Source of the DNA: Pseudomonadota bacterium
GTDB taxonomy: Bacteria > Pseudomonadota > Alphaproteobacteria > ATCC43930 > CGMCC-115725
NCBI GenBank assembly: GCA_021812165.1
Contig: JAKAOO010000002.1
Coordinates: forward strand, 1-53,385
Direction of reading: 5' to 3'
DNA: 53,385 nt
In this document: positions 39,920 through 48,736 of the stretch, piece by piece
How positions within the stretch are numbered: position 1 is the stretch's first letter
How the letters are laid out: every line of letters begins with the position of its first letter
Notes under the pieces: model-generated
What the model saw: only the letters and a program-made list of their open reading frames with translations
What the model was told of the DNA's origin: nothing
Databases searched by the model: none
Made by a program: the position numbers and the translations under genes

Positions 39920-40453
39920 TTATCCTCGCGGCCAGTCGCGGCGGATGGGGTCCTTGCCGTCCCAACCCTGCGCGGCTTCGCGCACCGCATCGAAAATGCG
40001 GCGGCGGGTCGGGGTCAACTCGGCCATCTCGACGATCGTTCCGGGGTGACCCTCGTTGAGAAAATAGATAAAGGGGCCGCGCGGGCTTCCGCCTTCCTGC
40101 CCAATCTCCCAGCCGCTTTTGAGCGCCCGTTCCCGCAGCTCGTGATAATTTTCGGGCCAACTCGACCAGTGTTGCATCCCTTCGTGTCCCGCGGCGAGGA
40201 AATCGCGGTAAAGGCTCGGATAGGTGTCGCGCTGCTCAATGAGTTCGAGCTGCACCTCGCCCGAATTGGCGAGAGCGATCGAGATGTGGATGTCGTCGTA
40301 ATTCCGGCCCTTGTAGCGAAATGCGTCGAGCGGCAATTTCTCGGTGTAGAACCAGGGACCGATGCCGCACACCTCGATCCAGTGGCGCATCGCCTTGTCG
40401 ATGTCGCGGACGACGATGCCCACCTGGCGCATCGGCCCAAACAAACGGCTCAT
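39920..40453 (-). CDS. VOC-family protein (methylmalonyl-CoA epimerase/glyoxalase-like)
   Basis: The 177-residue protein begins MSRLFGPMRQVGIVVRDIDKAMRHW, the first VOC module. 'G-P-F-I-Y-F' and 'P-G-T-I-V-E-M-A-E' near residue 145 give the second metal Glu. 'H-I-S-I-A-L-A-N-S-G-E-V-Q-L-E-L-I-E' supplies the middle ligands. GGGAGGATGAA precedes the ATG. It lies in a tight minus-strand group with a MaoC dehydratase upstream (11 bases) and DUF1003 downstream, so an acyl-CoA or 2-oxo acid isomerase role is plausible; the substrate is unknown. Confidence 0.88.
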   Translation of the reverse strand: MSRLFGPMRQVGIVVRDIDKAMRHWIEVCGIGPWFYTEKLPLDAFRYKGRNYDDIHISIALANSGEVQLELIEQRDTYPSLYRDFLAAGHEGMQHWSSWPENYHELRERALKSGWEIGQEGGSPRGPFIYFLNEGHPGTIVEMAELTPTRRRIFDAVREAAQGWDGKDPIRRDWPRG

Positions 40454-40464
40454 TTCATCCTCCC

Positions 40465-40983
40465 TCAGTAAAGGGCGCGTTCCTCGGCGCCCGCCTCTCG
40501 CTTCGGCACGAGGACCGTGCGCTCGAAGGTCATAAACACGGTGCCGTCCGCCTTTTTCCCGGTCGTGCGCACGGTGACGATGCCCTCGTCCGGCCGTTTC
40601 CTCGACTCGCGTTTCGCGAGCACCTCGCTTTCGGCGTAGATCGTATCGCCGACAAAGACGGGAGAGAGAAGCCGGATGTCGTTCCAGCCGAGATTGGCGG
40701 TCGCCTTTTGGCTCACATCGCTGACGCTCATCCCGCAGAGGATCGCGAGCGTCAGGCAACTATTGACGACAGGGCGGCCGAATTCCGTTTTCGCGGCATA
40801 GGCGGCGTCGAAATGGAGGGGATGCTGGTTCATCGTCAACAGCGTAAACCAGGTGTTGTCGGCCTCGCCGATCGTCCGCCCGGGACGGTGTTCATAGACC
40901 TCGCCGACCGCGAAATCCTCGTAACAGCGCCCGTAGCTCTCGCGGGTTCGGCCGGGCGCGACTTCCTTCGCGACTGCGACCAT
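40465..40983 (-). CDS. MaoC-like hot-dog dehydratase
   Basis: The 172-residue protein has a single hot-dog domain with the MaoC hydratase motif: 'D-F-A-V-G-E-V-Y-E-H-R-P-G-R-T-I-G-E-A-D' followed by 'N-Q-H-P-L-H-F-D-A-A-Y-A' (the catalytic Asp/His pair is Asn/His-like, 'N-x-H-P-x-H') and 'G-R-P-V-V-N-S'. These enzymes hydrate enoyl-CoA esters, and the mesaconyl-CoA/beta-methylmalyl-CoA type has this look. GGGAGGAACC precedes the ATG. It is divergent from the MmgE/PrpD gene, with 122 bases between. Confidence 0.92.
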   Translation of the reverse strand: MVAVAKEVAPGRTRESYGRCYEDFAVGEVYEHRPGRTIGEADNTWFTLLTMNQHPLHFDAAYAAKTEFGRPVVNSCLTLAILCGMSVSDVSQKATANLGWNDIRLLSPVFVGDTIYAESEVLAKRESRKRPDEGIVTVRTTGKKADGTVFMTFERTVLVPKREAGAEERALY

Positions 40984-41105
40984 GGTTCCTCCCTCGGGTG
41001 GCGAGCCGAGTTTATGACGAGCCGGCGCGCGGCGTCGAGGGAACCCTTGCACGCGCCATCCGGTGGCGCGAAATTGGCGGCGCCACCAGACCATGGAGGG
41101 TCCCC

Positions 41106-42512
41106 ATGCCATCCTCCGCCCCGCGCCGCGTTTCTCTCGTTTCCGAGAGGCTCGCGCATTTCGCCCTGACGCTTACCTTCGATCGCATCCCCGCCGCGGT
41201 CGTCAATCGCGCGAAGCACCTGATGCTCGACGCCGTCGGCATCGCCCTCGCCTCGACCGGGTTCGATTTCGCGCACCGCACGCTTTCGGCGTTGCGCGCG
41301 CTTTCCGGAGGCGGCGAGGTGCCGGTCATCGGCTTTTCCGAGCGCCTTCCTTTGCGCGACGCGGCGCTCCTGGACGGCGTCCTCATCCACGGTCTCGATT
41401 ATGACGATACCCACACCGAAGGCGTCGTCCATACCTCGGCAAGCCACTTGCCCACGGTTCTCGCCCTCGGCGCCGCGCGCCACGAAAGCGGCGAGGAAGC
41501 GCTCGCCGCCTATGTCGCCGGGGTCGAGGCGGCGGCGCGGCTCGGCGCCGTCGCCAAAGGCGGCTTTCACCAGGTCGGGTTTCACCCGACGGGCCTCGTC
41601 GGCGCTTTCGGGTGCGCGCTCGCCGCCGGGAAGCTCCTCGGGCTCACCGCGGAACAACTGGTGATGGCGCAAGGCATCACCCTATCGGCTGCCTCGGGAA
41701 GCCTCGAATTCCTCGAAGACGGCGCCTGGACGAAACGCTTTCACCCGGGCTGGGCCGCGGTCGCCGGGATCACCGCCGCCCATTTGGCGCAGCACGGTTT
41801 CGTCGGCGCCCGGCGCGCCTATGAAGGCCGCTTCGGCCTTTACCGCAGCCATCTGCAAGAGCGTTTCGAGGAGAAGAACCTCGGCCTCGCGACCGCGGGC
41901 TTGGGCGAGGTGTGGGAAGTGATGCAGGTCGCGGTCAAGCCCTTTCCCGCCTGCCATTTCACCCATGCCTGCGCCGACGCGGCGATCGCTCTCCGGGAAA
42001 GGGGGCGGCTCGATCCCTCGGCGATCGAACGCGTGACGGCGCTCGTCCCGGCCGAGGTCGTCAAGACCGTCTGCGAACCCGAAGCCAACAAAAAGCGTCC
42101 CCAAAACCCCTATGACGCGCAATTCTCGATCCCCTTTATCGTCGCTTCGGCGCTTCTTCGCGGGCGCTTCAGCTTGGACGAGCTCGCCCCCGAGGCGATC
42201 GCGGATCCTCAGATCCTCGCTCTCGCCGACCGGGTCGGCTACAAGGTCGACCCGAATTCGGGCTTTCCGCGCTATTATTCCGGGGAGCTTCTGGTCGAGA
42301 CGACCGATGGGCGCCCTCTTTCCCACCGCGAGGCGATCAATCGCGGCTCCAGCGAGCGGCCCTTGAGCGAGGCTGAGATCGTGCGGAAATTCCACGACAA
42401 TGCGGGGCGCGCGACCTCGCCCGAGCGGGCGCGCGAGATCGCACACGCGATGCTCTCTCTCGAGGAGGCGGGCGATGTCGCGACCCTCGCCCGCACGCTC
42501 GGCGGGGGGTGA
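41106..42512 (+). CDS. MmgE/PrpD-family protein
   Basis: From the ATG at 41106 (GGAGGG upstream) the protein is 468 residues. MmgE/PrpD marks are 'G-L-D-Y-D-D-T-H' near residue 98, 'H-T-S-A-S-H-L-P-T-V-L-A-L', 'G-F-H-P-T-G-L-V-G-A-F-G-C-A-L' and 'K-P-F-P-A-C-H-F-T-H-A'. The family contains 2-methylcitrate dehydratase, cis-aconitate decarboxylase and iminodisuccinate epimerase, so it acts on di- or tricarboxylic acids in the cytoplasm. The lack of prpB and prpC nearby argues against a propionate role. The acyl-CoA dehydrogenase starts 5 bases after its stop. Confidence 0.92.
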   Translation: MPSSAPRRVSLVSERLAHFALTLTFDRIPAAVVNRAKHLMLDAVGIALASTGFDFAHRTLSALRALSGGGEVPVIGFSERLPLRDAALLDGVLIHGLDYDDTHTEGVVHTSASHLPTVLALGAARHESGEEALAAYVAGVEAAARLGAVAKGGFHQVGFHPTGLVGAFGCALAAGKLLGLTAEQLVMAQGITLSAASGSLEFLEDGAWTKRFHPGWAAVAGITAAHLAQHGFVGARRAYEGRFGLYRSHLQERFEEKNLGLATAGLGEVWEVMQVAVKPFPACHFTHACADAAIALRERGRLDPSAIERVTALVPAEVVKTVCEPEANKKRPQNPYDAQFSIPFIVASALLRGRFSLDELAPEAIADPQILALADRVGYKVDPNSGFPRYYSGELLVETTDGRPLSHREAINRGSSERPLSEAEIVRKFHDNAGRATSPERAREIAHAMLSLEEAGDVATLARTLGGG

Positions 42513-42517
42513 GAGGA

Positions 42518-43669
42518 ATGGCGATCGAGGAGGAACAGGAGCGGCTGATCCTCGAAAGCGTCGGCCGCTTTCTCGAACGCGAGGCAAAGCCTCACGTCAT
42601 GGCGCTCGAGCACGACGACATCTATCCGGCCGAGATCGTCGAAGGGATGAAAGCGCTGGGGCTTTTCGGCGCGACGATCGCGAGCGAGTATGGCGGGCTC
42701 GGCCTCAGGGCCGGAACTTACGCGAAGATCGTCGAAACCGTCTCGCGCGTCTGGATGTCCCTTTCCGGCCTTTTCAACTCGCATCTCATCATGGCGGCGG
42801 CGGTCGAACGCTTCGGCACGCCCGCACAGAAAGAGGAATTCCTGCCGCGCTTTGCGAGCGGGGAATTGCGCGGCGGTCTCGCCTTGACCGAGCCCGATTG
42901 CGGCACCGATTTGCAAGCGATCCGCACCACCGCCCGCCGCGAGGGCGAAGAGTACATCATCAACGGCACCAAGACCTGGATCTCGAACGGCATCTATGGC
43001 GAGATCTTCGCCCTTCTCGTCAAGACCGATCCCGCGGCCGAGCCGCGCCATCGCGGCATGAGCCTTTTCCTCGCGCAAAAAGGGCCGGGCTTTACCGTCG
43101 GGCGGAAGCTCGAAAAGCTCGGTTACAAGGGGATCGATTCCGCCGAGCTCGTCTTCCGCGATTATCGCGTTGCCGCCGATCGTCTCATTGGAGGCGCTGA
43201 GGGTCACGGCTTGCAGCACGCTCTCTCGGGCCTCGAACTGGGGCGCATCAATGTCGCCGCGCGCGGCGTCGGCGTCGCGCAGGCCGCCCTCGACGAAGCG
43301 GTTCGCTACGCCCAGATCCGCAAGACCTTCGGCAAGCCGATCGCCGAGCATCAGGCGATCCAGCTGAAGCTCGCCGATATGGCGACCGAAGTCATGGCGG
43401 CGCGTCTTCTCGTCCAGCATGCGGCCGCCGCCTATGATCGCGGCGAACGCGCGGACATGGAAGCCGGGATGGCAAAGCTTTTCGCCTCGGAGGCCGCGAT
43501 CCATACGAGCCTCGAAGCGATGCGCATTCACGGCGGCTACGGCTATTCGAAAGAGTTCACCGTCGAGCGGCTTTACCGCGACGCGCCTCTTCTCGCCATC
43601 GGCGAAGGCACCAACGAATTGCAGCGCATCATCATCGCCCGCCAGCTCATCGCCCGGAACCGGGTGTAG
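42518..43669 (+). CDS. Acyl-CoA dehydrogenase
   Basis: The ATG at 42518, preceded by GAGAGGA, gives 383 residues. Typical marks are 'L-T-E-P-D-C-G-T-D-L' (FAD contact), 'I-N-G-T-K-T-W-I-S-N-G', 'R-K-T-F-G-K-P-I-A-E-H-Q-A-I-Q' and the catalytic Glu in 'I-G-E-G-T-N-E-L-Q-R'. It oxidises an acyl-CoA to the enoyl-CoA and passes electrons to ETF. It is coupled to the MmgE/PrpD gene and is followed, after a palindromic repeat, by a CoA-transferase gene. Together with MaoC across the divergent promoter this suggests degradation of a branched or dicarboxylic acid as CoA ester. Confidence 0.95.
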   Translation: MAIEEEQERLILESVGRFLEREAKPHVMALEHDDIYPAEIVEGMKALGLFGATIASEYGGLGLRAGTYAKIVETVSRVWMSLSGLFNSHLIMAAAVERFGTPAQKEEFLPRFASGELRGGLALTEPDCGTDLQAIRTTARREGEEYIINGTKTWISNGIYGEIFALLVKTDPAAEPRHRGMSLFLAQKGPGFTVGRKLEKLGYKGIDSAELVFRDYRVAADRLIGGAEGHGLQHALSGLELGRINVAARGVGVAQAALDEAVRYAQIRKTFGKPIAEHQAIQLKLADMATEVMAARLLVQHAAAAYDRGERADMEAGMAKLFASEAAIHTSLEAMRIHGGYGYSKEFTVERLYRDAPLLAIGEGTNELQRIIIARQLIARNRV

Positions 43670-43699
43670 TTCACGTGACCTCGGCCTCGCCCCGTAAAG

Positions 43700-43768
43700 C
43701 CCCTCACCTTCCCGCTGCGCGGGTCCCTCCCTCTCCTCGCAATGCGGGGAGAGGGTTGGGGTGAGGGG
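43700..43768. repeat. Long palindromic intergenic repeat
   Basis: CCCCTCACC (43700-43708) pairs with GGTGAGGGG (43760-43768). Within it, CCCGC-TGC-GCGGG forms one hairpin and CCCTCTCC...GGGAGAGGG a second, giving a cloverleaf-like fold. Elements of this sequence type are scattered between genes in many proteobacteria. It lies between the acyl-CoA dehydrogenase and CoA-transferase genes. Confidence 0.8.
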
Positions 43769-43791
43769 CCGCGATCGGGGGAAGAGCGCGC

Positions 43792-44976
43792 ATGCTCCCT
43801 CTTTCCGGCCTTCGCGTCGTCGCGATCGAGCAATATGGCGCGGGGCCTTACGGCTCGATGCAATTGGCCGACCTCGGCGCCCTCGTCATCAAGATCGAGA
43901 ATCCGGCGGAAGAGGGCGACATGGCGCGCCGCGTCGGGCCTTTCTTTACGGGTGCCGGCGAGAGCCTTTTCTTCCACAGTTTCAACCGCAACAAGAAGAG
44001 CTTGACGCTCGACCTCAAAAAGCCCGCGGCGCGGGAGGTTCTCCTGGCGCTCGCCCGGCGCGCCGACGCCTTCCTCGACAATCTGCGCGGCGATCTGCCG
44101 GAGACGCTCGGGCTCACCTATGAGGCCCTCGCGCCCGCCAATCCGCGCCTCGTCTGCACCCATCTTTCGGCCTATGGGCGCGAGGGCTCGCGCGCGAATT
44201 GGCCCGGCTACGACTATCTGATGCAGGCCGAGGCGGGTTATCTCTCGTTGACGGGCGAGCCCGACGGCCCGCCCCAGCGCATGGGGCTTTCGATCGTCGA
44301 TCTGATGACGGGGCTCTTTGCCGCCTTCGCCCTCCTCGCCGGGGTCATCGAAGCGCGCAGCACCGGGCGCGGCCGCGATCTCGATGTCAGCCTGTTCGAC
44401 TGCGCGCTCCAAAACCTCTCCTATCTCGCAACCTGGTATTTGAACGCCGGCCATGTCCAAGGCCGCGAGCCCAATTCGGCCCATCCTTCGCTGGTGCCGA
44501 GCCAGCTTTACCGAACCCGCGACGGCTTCATTTTCATCATGTGCAACAAAGAGAGGTTCTGGCCGATCCTTTGCGAAAAATTGGGCCATCGCGAATGGGC
44601 GCGGGATCCGCGCTTCGGGACCTTCAAGGAGCGGCTCCAAAACCGCGCGCTCGTCACCGAGCTTTTGGACGGCGCGCTCTCGGCGCGGACGACGGCGGAG
44701 TGGCTCGCGCATTTCGCAGGCAGCGTCCCCGCCGCGCCGATCAACGACGTCCAGGGCGCCCTCGACAACCCGTTCGTCGCCGCATCCGGCCGCGTTCGCG
44801 ATTATAAGGAAAGCGGAAGCGGGCCCGTCCGCATGGTCGCTCCGCCCGTCGCGAGCGGCGAGGAGCCGCCCTTGAAAGCCGGCCCCGCGCTCGGCGCCGA
44901 TACCGATTCCGTTCTTCGCGAATGCGGGTTCTCCCCGCGCGAGATCGCCGCGCTCAAGGCGGAAAAAGTCGTCTGA
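43792..44976 (+). CDS. CaiB/BaiF-family CoA-transferase
   Basis: The 394-residue protein starts MLPLSGLRVVAIEQYGAGP, the usual opening of class III CoA-transferases. 'I-K-I-E-N-P', 'F-F-H-S-F-N-R-N-K-K-S-L-T-L-D-L' and 'S-I-V-D-L-M-T-G' (with the catalytic Asp) are present. 'P-A-A-P-I-N-D-V' near the end is also typical. These enzymes move CoA between carboxylic acids, for example formyl-CoA:oxalate or succinyl-CoA:mesaconate. It probably activates the substrate for the neighbouring dehydrogenase and hydratase. GGGGGAAGAG lies before the ATG. Confidence 0.94.
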   Translation: MLPLSGLRVVAIEQYGAGPYGSMQLADLGALVIKIENPAEEGDMARRVGPFFTGAGESLFFHSFNRNKKSLTLDLKKPAAREVLLALARRADAFLDNLRGDLPETLGLTYEALAPANPRLVCTHLSAYGREGSRANWPGYDYLMQAEAGYLSLTGEPDGPPQRMGLSIVDLMTGLFAAFALLAGVIEARSTGRGRDLDVSLFDCALQNLSYLATWYLNAGHVQGREPNSAHPSLVPSQLYRTRDGFIFIMCNKERFWPILCEKLGHREWARDPRFGTFKERLQNRALVTELLDGALSARTTAEWLAHFAGSVPAAPINDVQGALDNPFVAASGRVRDYKESGSGPVRMVAPPVASGEEPPLKAGPALGADTDSVLRECGFSPREIAALKAEKVV

Positions 44977-44994
44977 CCCGCGCCACCCGGCGCC

Positions 44995-46269
44995 CTACTG
45001 CGCGGCCAGTTCCGGTGGCGGCAGACCCTCCGGCCGATCCTCGTCGATCATCGTCGCCGGGATCGACTTCGTCGCTTTGGCGCCGATCTCCTTCAAGTGT
45101 TCGACCTGGCGCACGATGTTGCCGCCGCCGAGAGCGAGCTTCCCCATCGCGCCGTCATAGGATTTGCGGGCATTCGTAAGCCGCTCGCCGAGAGTCTGCA
45201 TATCGCCCAAAAACCCGACAAACTTGTCGTAAAGCTTGCCCGCACGGTCGGCGATCTCTTCCGCATTGCGGTTCCGCCGTTCGACATGCCAGAGATTGGC
45301 GACGGTGCGCAACGCGACCATCAACGTCGTTGGGGTCGCGATCGCCACGTTGTTTTCGGCGGCAAAAGCGGCAAGGCTTCTATCCGCTTCGAGCGCGGCC
45401 GCGAGTGCGGCCTCGATCGGCACGAACATGATGACGTAATCGAGGCCGCTCTTTGCGGCGCTTGCGTAGGCCTTGCTGCCGAGCTCGCGGATATGCCCCC
45501 TGACGGAGGCCAAGTGTTGGCTCAAGGCCGCGGCCCTTTCGGCCTCCGTTTCGCCGTTGACGTAGTTCTCGAAGGCGGTGAGCGAAACCTTGGAGTCGAT
45601 GACGACGCATTCTCCGCGCGGCAGGTTGACGACGACGTCGGGGCGCAGGCGCGAGCCGTCCTCTCCGCGATAGCTTTCCTGCTTCAGGTATTCTTCGCCC
45701 TCTCTGAGGCCCGACCTTTCGAGGATGGTCGAGAGAACCATCTCGCCCCAGGCCCCTTGAACGACGGATTTCCCTTTGAGCGCCCGCGTCAGATTTTGCG
45801 TTTCCGCGCTCATGACGAGGCTGCGCTCGGAAAGCTGCCGGATCTGCTCGGCGAGCGCCGAGCGGTCTTTCGCGGTTTCGGTATGAGCCGTCTGCAAGCC
45901 CTGCTGGAACTCGACGAGCTTTTCGCGAAGCGGCGCCAAAAGCCCTTCGACCTGCTCCCTGTTCTGCCGCGTAAAGGTCTCGCCGTGCCGGCTCAGGATC
46001 TCTTCGGCGAGAAGCTTGAACTCTTTCGACATCGTCTCGCGCGCTTCGCCGAGAAGCGCGAGTTTCTCCGCGGCCTGTTTGCGCTCGTGGGCGAGAGCTT
46101 CATTGGCCGACGCCAACTGGAGGTCGGCGCCCGCCTTGGCGTCTTGCAAGGCGCCGAGCTCTCGCGTTCGCCGCGCCAATTCCCGCCGCAAAAAGAGAAC
46201 GGCGAAAAGGGCCGCGATCAGAAATGCGCTAAGAGCCGCCACGAAGGCATAAGCCAGTCCGCCCGTCAT
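44995..46269 (-). CDS. rmuC: DNA recombination protein RmuC
   Basis: The ATG at 46269 follows AAGGAAG and gives 424 residues. One N-terminal membrane helix (residues about 5-25, 'Y-A-F-V-A-A-L-S-A-F-L-I-A-A-L-F-A-V-L-F-L') is followed by a long coiled coil to about residue 170 and then the RmuC nuclease-like domain: 'V-V-Q-G-A-W-G-E-M-V-L-S-T-I-L-E-R-S-G-L', 'R-P-D-V-V-V-N-L-P' and 'V-V-I-D-S-K-V-S-L'. The last has the D-x-K of PD-(D/E)XK-type nucleases. RmuC limits inversion at short repeats. Length is normal. It is convergent with the CoA-transferase gene. Confidence 0.94.
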   Translation of the reverse strand: MTGGLAYAFVAALSAFLIAALFAVLFLRRELARRTRELGALQDAKAGADLQLASANEALAHERKQAAEKLALLGEARETMSKEFKLLAEEILSRHGETFTRQNREQVEGLLAPLREKLVEFQQGLQTAHTETAKDRSALAEQIRQLSERSLVMSAETQNLTRALKGKSVVQGAWGEMVLSTILERSGLREGEEYLKQESYRGEDGSRLRPDVVVNLPRGECVVIDSKVSLTAFENYVNGETEAERAAALSQHLASVRGHIRELGSKAYASAAKSGLDYVIMFVPIEAALAAALEADRSLAAFAAENNVAIATPTTLMVALRTVANLWHVERRNRNAEEIADRAGKLYDKFVGFLGDMQTLGERLTNARKSYDGAMGKLALGGGNIVRQVEHLKEIGAKATKSIPATMIDEDRPEGLPPPELAAQ

Positions 46270-46470
46270 TCCTGTCTTCCTTTGCCCCGGCTCGCCGGGA
46301 TCGCCCGTCGACCGGGCCGATCGATCTTGGCCCTCGGAATTGTCACCGAAGTCGTTTCGCCTCTCAAGCTCCGCCGCCACTGGCAGCGGTCAGTGTTTGA
46401 AATTATGACAACTGGTCCACCTTGCGATATGTTCCCAACCGCTGATTCTCCCTTTAGCGTCGGAACGCTG

Positions 46471-47169
46471 ATGAATCTTGAACAAACGGTGACGCTCTTG
46501 ACGACCAACGGTCATCAAATCGTATCGCAAGAGCCTCTTTCGAACGGATACGGTGATCAACTCAGGCTTTCCGGTGGGCAGATCGTTTGCATTTATCACA
46601 CCGGCAGGGTCGTAATCCAAGGCAAGAATCGCGGAGCTCTGGCCGGCCTTTTTGAAGGAGCGCCTGCGGCGGCCCCAGGCAAATCGGCATCGAGAGCGGC
46701 GGCTATTCCGCTGTTGTCTCGCGAGGTGTTCGTCGTTTATGGGCACGCGGAAAAGGCTAGGACAGAACTTGAGGCCATGCTCCGTCGTTGGGGGCTTGAG
46801 CCACTGATCCTTGATCAGCTTACCTCCGGCGGCGCCACAATCATCGAAAAACTTCAGCGCGCCCAGGGCGAGGCCAATTTCGCCGTCGTGCTTGCAACTC
46901 CCGACGACGAAGGGCACAGGAGGGATCATCCCGAAGAAAAGACTTATCGAGCACGGCAAAATGTTGTCCTAGAACTTGGTATGGTGCTTGCCCTCCTGGG
47001 GCGATTGAAAGTTGCTATTTTACTTCAAACGGGAGCAGGAATGGAGAGATCATCCGACATTCAGGGATTAATTTATATCTCGTTCAAGGACGACGTGAAG
47101 GAAACTGCTCTGACACTGTCGAAAGAGATCGATGCTACTGGCATCAAGATCGACTTGAGTCGCGTCTAG
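46471..47169 (+). CDS. TIR-like (PF10137-type) nucleotide-binding protein, candidate defence effector
   Basis: Residues 84-232 match the predicted nucleotide-binding TIR-like domain also found in Cap12-type immune proteins: 'V-F-V-V-Y-G-H-A-E-K-A' at the start, 'L-A-T-P-D-D-E-G' in the middle, and 'R-A-R-Q-N-V-V-L-E-L-G-M-V-L' with candidate catalytic Glu168, then 'S-S-D-I-Q-G-L-I-Y-I-S'. Relatives hydrolyse NAD. The N-terminal 65 residues ('G-D-Q-L-R-L-S-G-G-Q-I-V' and 'H-T-G-R-V-V-I-Q-G-K') look like a small beta-rich ligand-binding domain similar to the TBP-like N-domain of RNase HIII. In-frame ATGs at 46405 and 46429 are alternative starts. The gene is less GC-rich than its neighbours, suggesting acquisition. 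Confidence 0.83.
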   Translation: MNLEQTVTLLTTNGHQIVSQEPLSNGYGDQLRLSGGQIVCIYHTGRVVIQGKNRGALAGLFEGAPAAAPGKSASRAAAIPLLSREVFVVYGHAEKARTELEAMLRRWGLEPLILDQLTSGGATIIEKLQRAQGEANFAVVLATPDDEGHRRDHPEEKTYRARQNVVLELGMVLALLGRLKVAILLQTGAGMERSSDIQGLIYISFKDDVKETALTLSKEIDATGIKIDLSRV

Positions 47170-47254
47170 AGAGGCAGGGCGGAAAAGCGCCGCCGGCGCG
47201 CGTCGCCGAAATTGGGCAAGGGGTTTCGGTCCCTGCGGCATCTTCTGCATCTTG

Positions 47255-47527
47255 TTACCGAGGAATTTGGTACCGGATTGTATAGGCTGCCGCCTGCCCG
47301 CTTGGCGTCTCAAAGATCACCTCATCTTTTCCCTGGATAATCTCCGCACGCATCACGCTGCAGCATGAAGACATTGCGTGGTTCTCGCCAGATTTCGGCG
47401 GATACCTGCCCAGCGTTCGGTGCAATTCGCCAGCGTTGACTTCGTGGTGCGGCCTCCCTTGATTGGTTGCGCGACGAAGCTGCGCCCTTAACTCGGTTCG
47501 AAAGTCGTCCACGGCGGGCAGCGGCAT
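47255..47527 (-). CDS. Small conserved protein of unknown function (90 aa)
   Basis: The ATG at 47527 has GGAGATC upstream. The protein has a helical start ('V-D-D-F-R-T-E-L-R-A-Q-L-R-R-A'), then 'V-N-A-G-E-L-H-R-T-L-G-R-Y-P' and 'N-H-A-M-S-S-C-C-S-V-M', and ends 'G-Q-A-A-A-Y-T-I-R-Y-Q-I-P-R'. From memory this pattern (G-E-L-H-R ... H-x-M-x-x-C-C ... T-I-R-Y-x-x-P-R) recurs in small proteins near restriction or HNH-type genes, but I cannot confirm this here. It converges on the TIR-like gene, 85 bases away, and may be part of the same acquired patch. Confidence 0.6.
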   Translation of the reverse strand: MPLPAVDDFRTELRAQLRRATNQGRPHHEVNAGELHRTLGRYPPKSGENHAMSSCCSVMRAEIIQGKDEVIFETPSGQAAAYTIRYQIPR

Positions 47528-48007
47528 GGCTGATCTCCGAAGTGCTTTCTGCCAAGAGTATACGAAGAGAGAGTGTGATGCGAAACCCGCGTCAAGGGCC
47601 TGTTACGATCGAGCTGAGGGACTGCCCGTCACTGGCTGAAACTGGCGCCGGCGGCGTCAACGGCTGGGCGCCCGTTTTACGCGGCTTTTTTCCCGAGGGG
47701 CAGCTCCCGCCGGGTCCCGTGGGGCGACGCGATCTTGTTCTGCTCCTCGGGTTGAATTTGAGCGCGTTGTCCCCTATTTGTTCGACGGATCGAGTCGGCG
47801 GAAGGGTGATGCGTAATCGGATTTCTGGGCGCGGCCGGGTGCGGAGGCCGTTGCAACCAGCGCCTGCAATGACCTGTTCATTTCCTGCAAATAACAGGGC
47901 ATCAGGAGCGCCGTTCTCAATTATTGGTTGTGCCTTCGACCGGAGCGGGACCACCCTCTAGTTTGTTGATCGCGCGGTGCCGACCGCCTATCTCGTAGCT
48001 TTGAAGG
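47528..48007. other. Gene-free stretch upstream of queC
   Basis: About 480 bases with no supportable gene. Open frames exist on both strands (47592-47954 minus, 47467-47961 plus), but neither has a good ribosome-binding site, a recognisable motif or natural composition. It could be a degraded piece of mobile DNA. No preQ1 riboswitch-like element is visible before queC. Confidence 0.4.
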
Positions 48008-48736
48008 ATGTCCGGTTCAGAAACAGCGTTGGCGGCGGCGCGTGCCCTTGTCCTTTTTTCCGGGGGACAGGATTCGGCGACCTGCCTCGCCTGGGCGCTC
48101 GCGCGTTTCGCCGCGGTCGAGACCGTGGGCTTCGATTATGGCCAGCGGCATCGGGTCGAGCTCGAATGCCGGCTCGCCTTTCGCGAAGGGTTGCGGCGCG
48201 CATTCCCGAACTGGGCGGAAAAGCTCGGAGAGGACCATGTGATCGATCTCGGCGTCCTCGGCCGTCTTTCCGACACCGCGCTGACGCGCGAGCGCGCGAT
48301 CGCGTTCGGCGAAAGCGGGCTTCCGAATACTTTCGTGCCCGGCCGCAACCTCCTTTTCTTCACGTTTGCGGCCGCGATCGGCTATCGCCGCGGTGCGCGC
48401 CATCTCGTCGGCGGCATGTGCGAGACCGATTATTCGGGCTACCCCGATTGCCGCGACGACACGCTGAAAGCGCTCCAGGCGGCGCTCTCGCTCGGCATGG
48501 ATCACCGCTTCGTCATCCACACCCCGCTCATGTGGCGCGACAAGGCCCAGACCTGGGCACTCGCGGAAGAGCTCGGCGGAGAGAGGCTCCTCTCGCTCAT
48601 TCGCGAAGAGACGATGAGCTGCTATTTCGGCGAACGCGAGACGCGCCATCCCTGGGGTAAGGGCTGCGGCGAATGCCCCGCCTGCGCGCTTCGCCGCGCC
48701 GGCTGGGAGCGCTTTACCGTGAGCCGGACCCCGTGA
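48008..48736 (+). CDS. queC: 7-cyano-7-deazaguanine synthase QueC
   Basis: The 242-residue protein has the PP-loop '[11 protein letters not shown]' at about residues 15-25, 'F-V-P-G-R-N-L-L-F' in the middle and a C-terminal zinc site with four Cys in '[13 protein letters not shown]' and 'M-S-C-Y-F'. It converts 7-carboxy-7-deazaguanine to preQ0 with ATP and ammonia, a step in queuosine tRNA modification. GAAGG precedes the ATG. Its stop overlaps the queE start by four bases. Confidence 0.97.
   Translation: MSGSETALAAARALVLFSGGQDSATCLAWALARFAAVETVGFDYGQRHRVELECRLAFREGLRRAFPNWAEKLGEDHVIDLGVLGRLSDTALTRERAIAFGESGLPNTFVPGRNLLFFTFAAAIGYRRGARHLVGGMCETDYSGYPDCRDDTLKALQAALSLGMDHRFVIHTPLMWRDKAQTWALAEELGGERLLSLIREETMSCYFGERETRHPWGKGCGECPACALRRAGWERFTVSRTP

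Noticed and set aside
47592-47954. A 120-codon minus-strand gene before queC
   Set aside because: No motif, no good ribosome-binding site, and a composition rich in Arg, Pro and Ser typical of non-coding frames.
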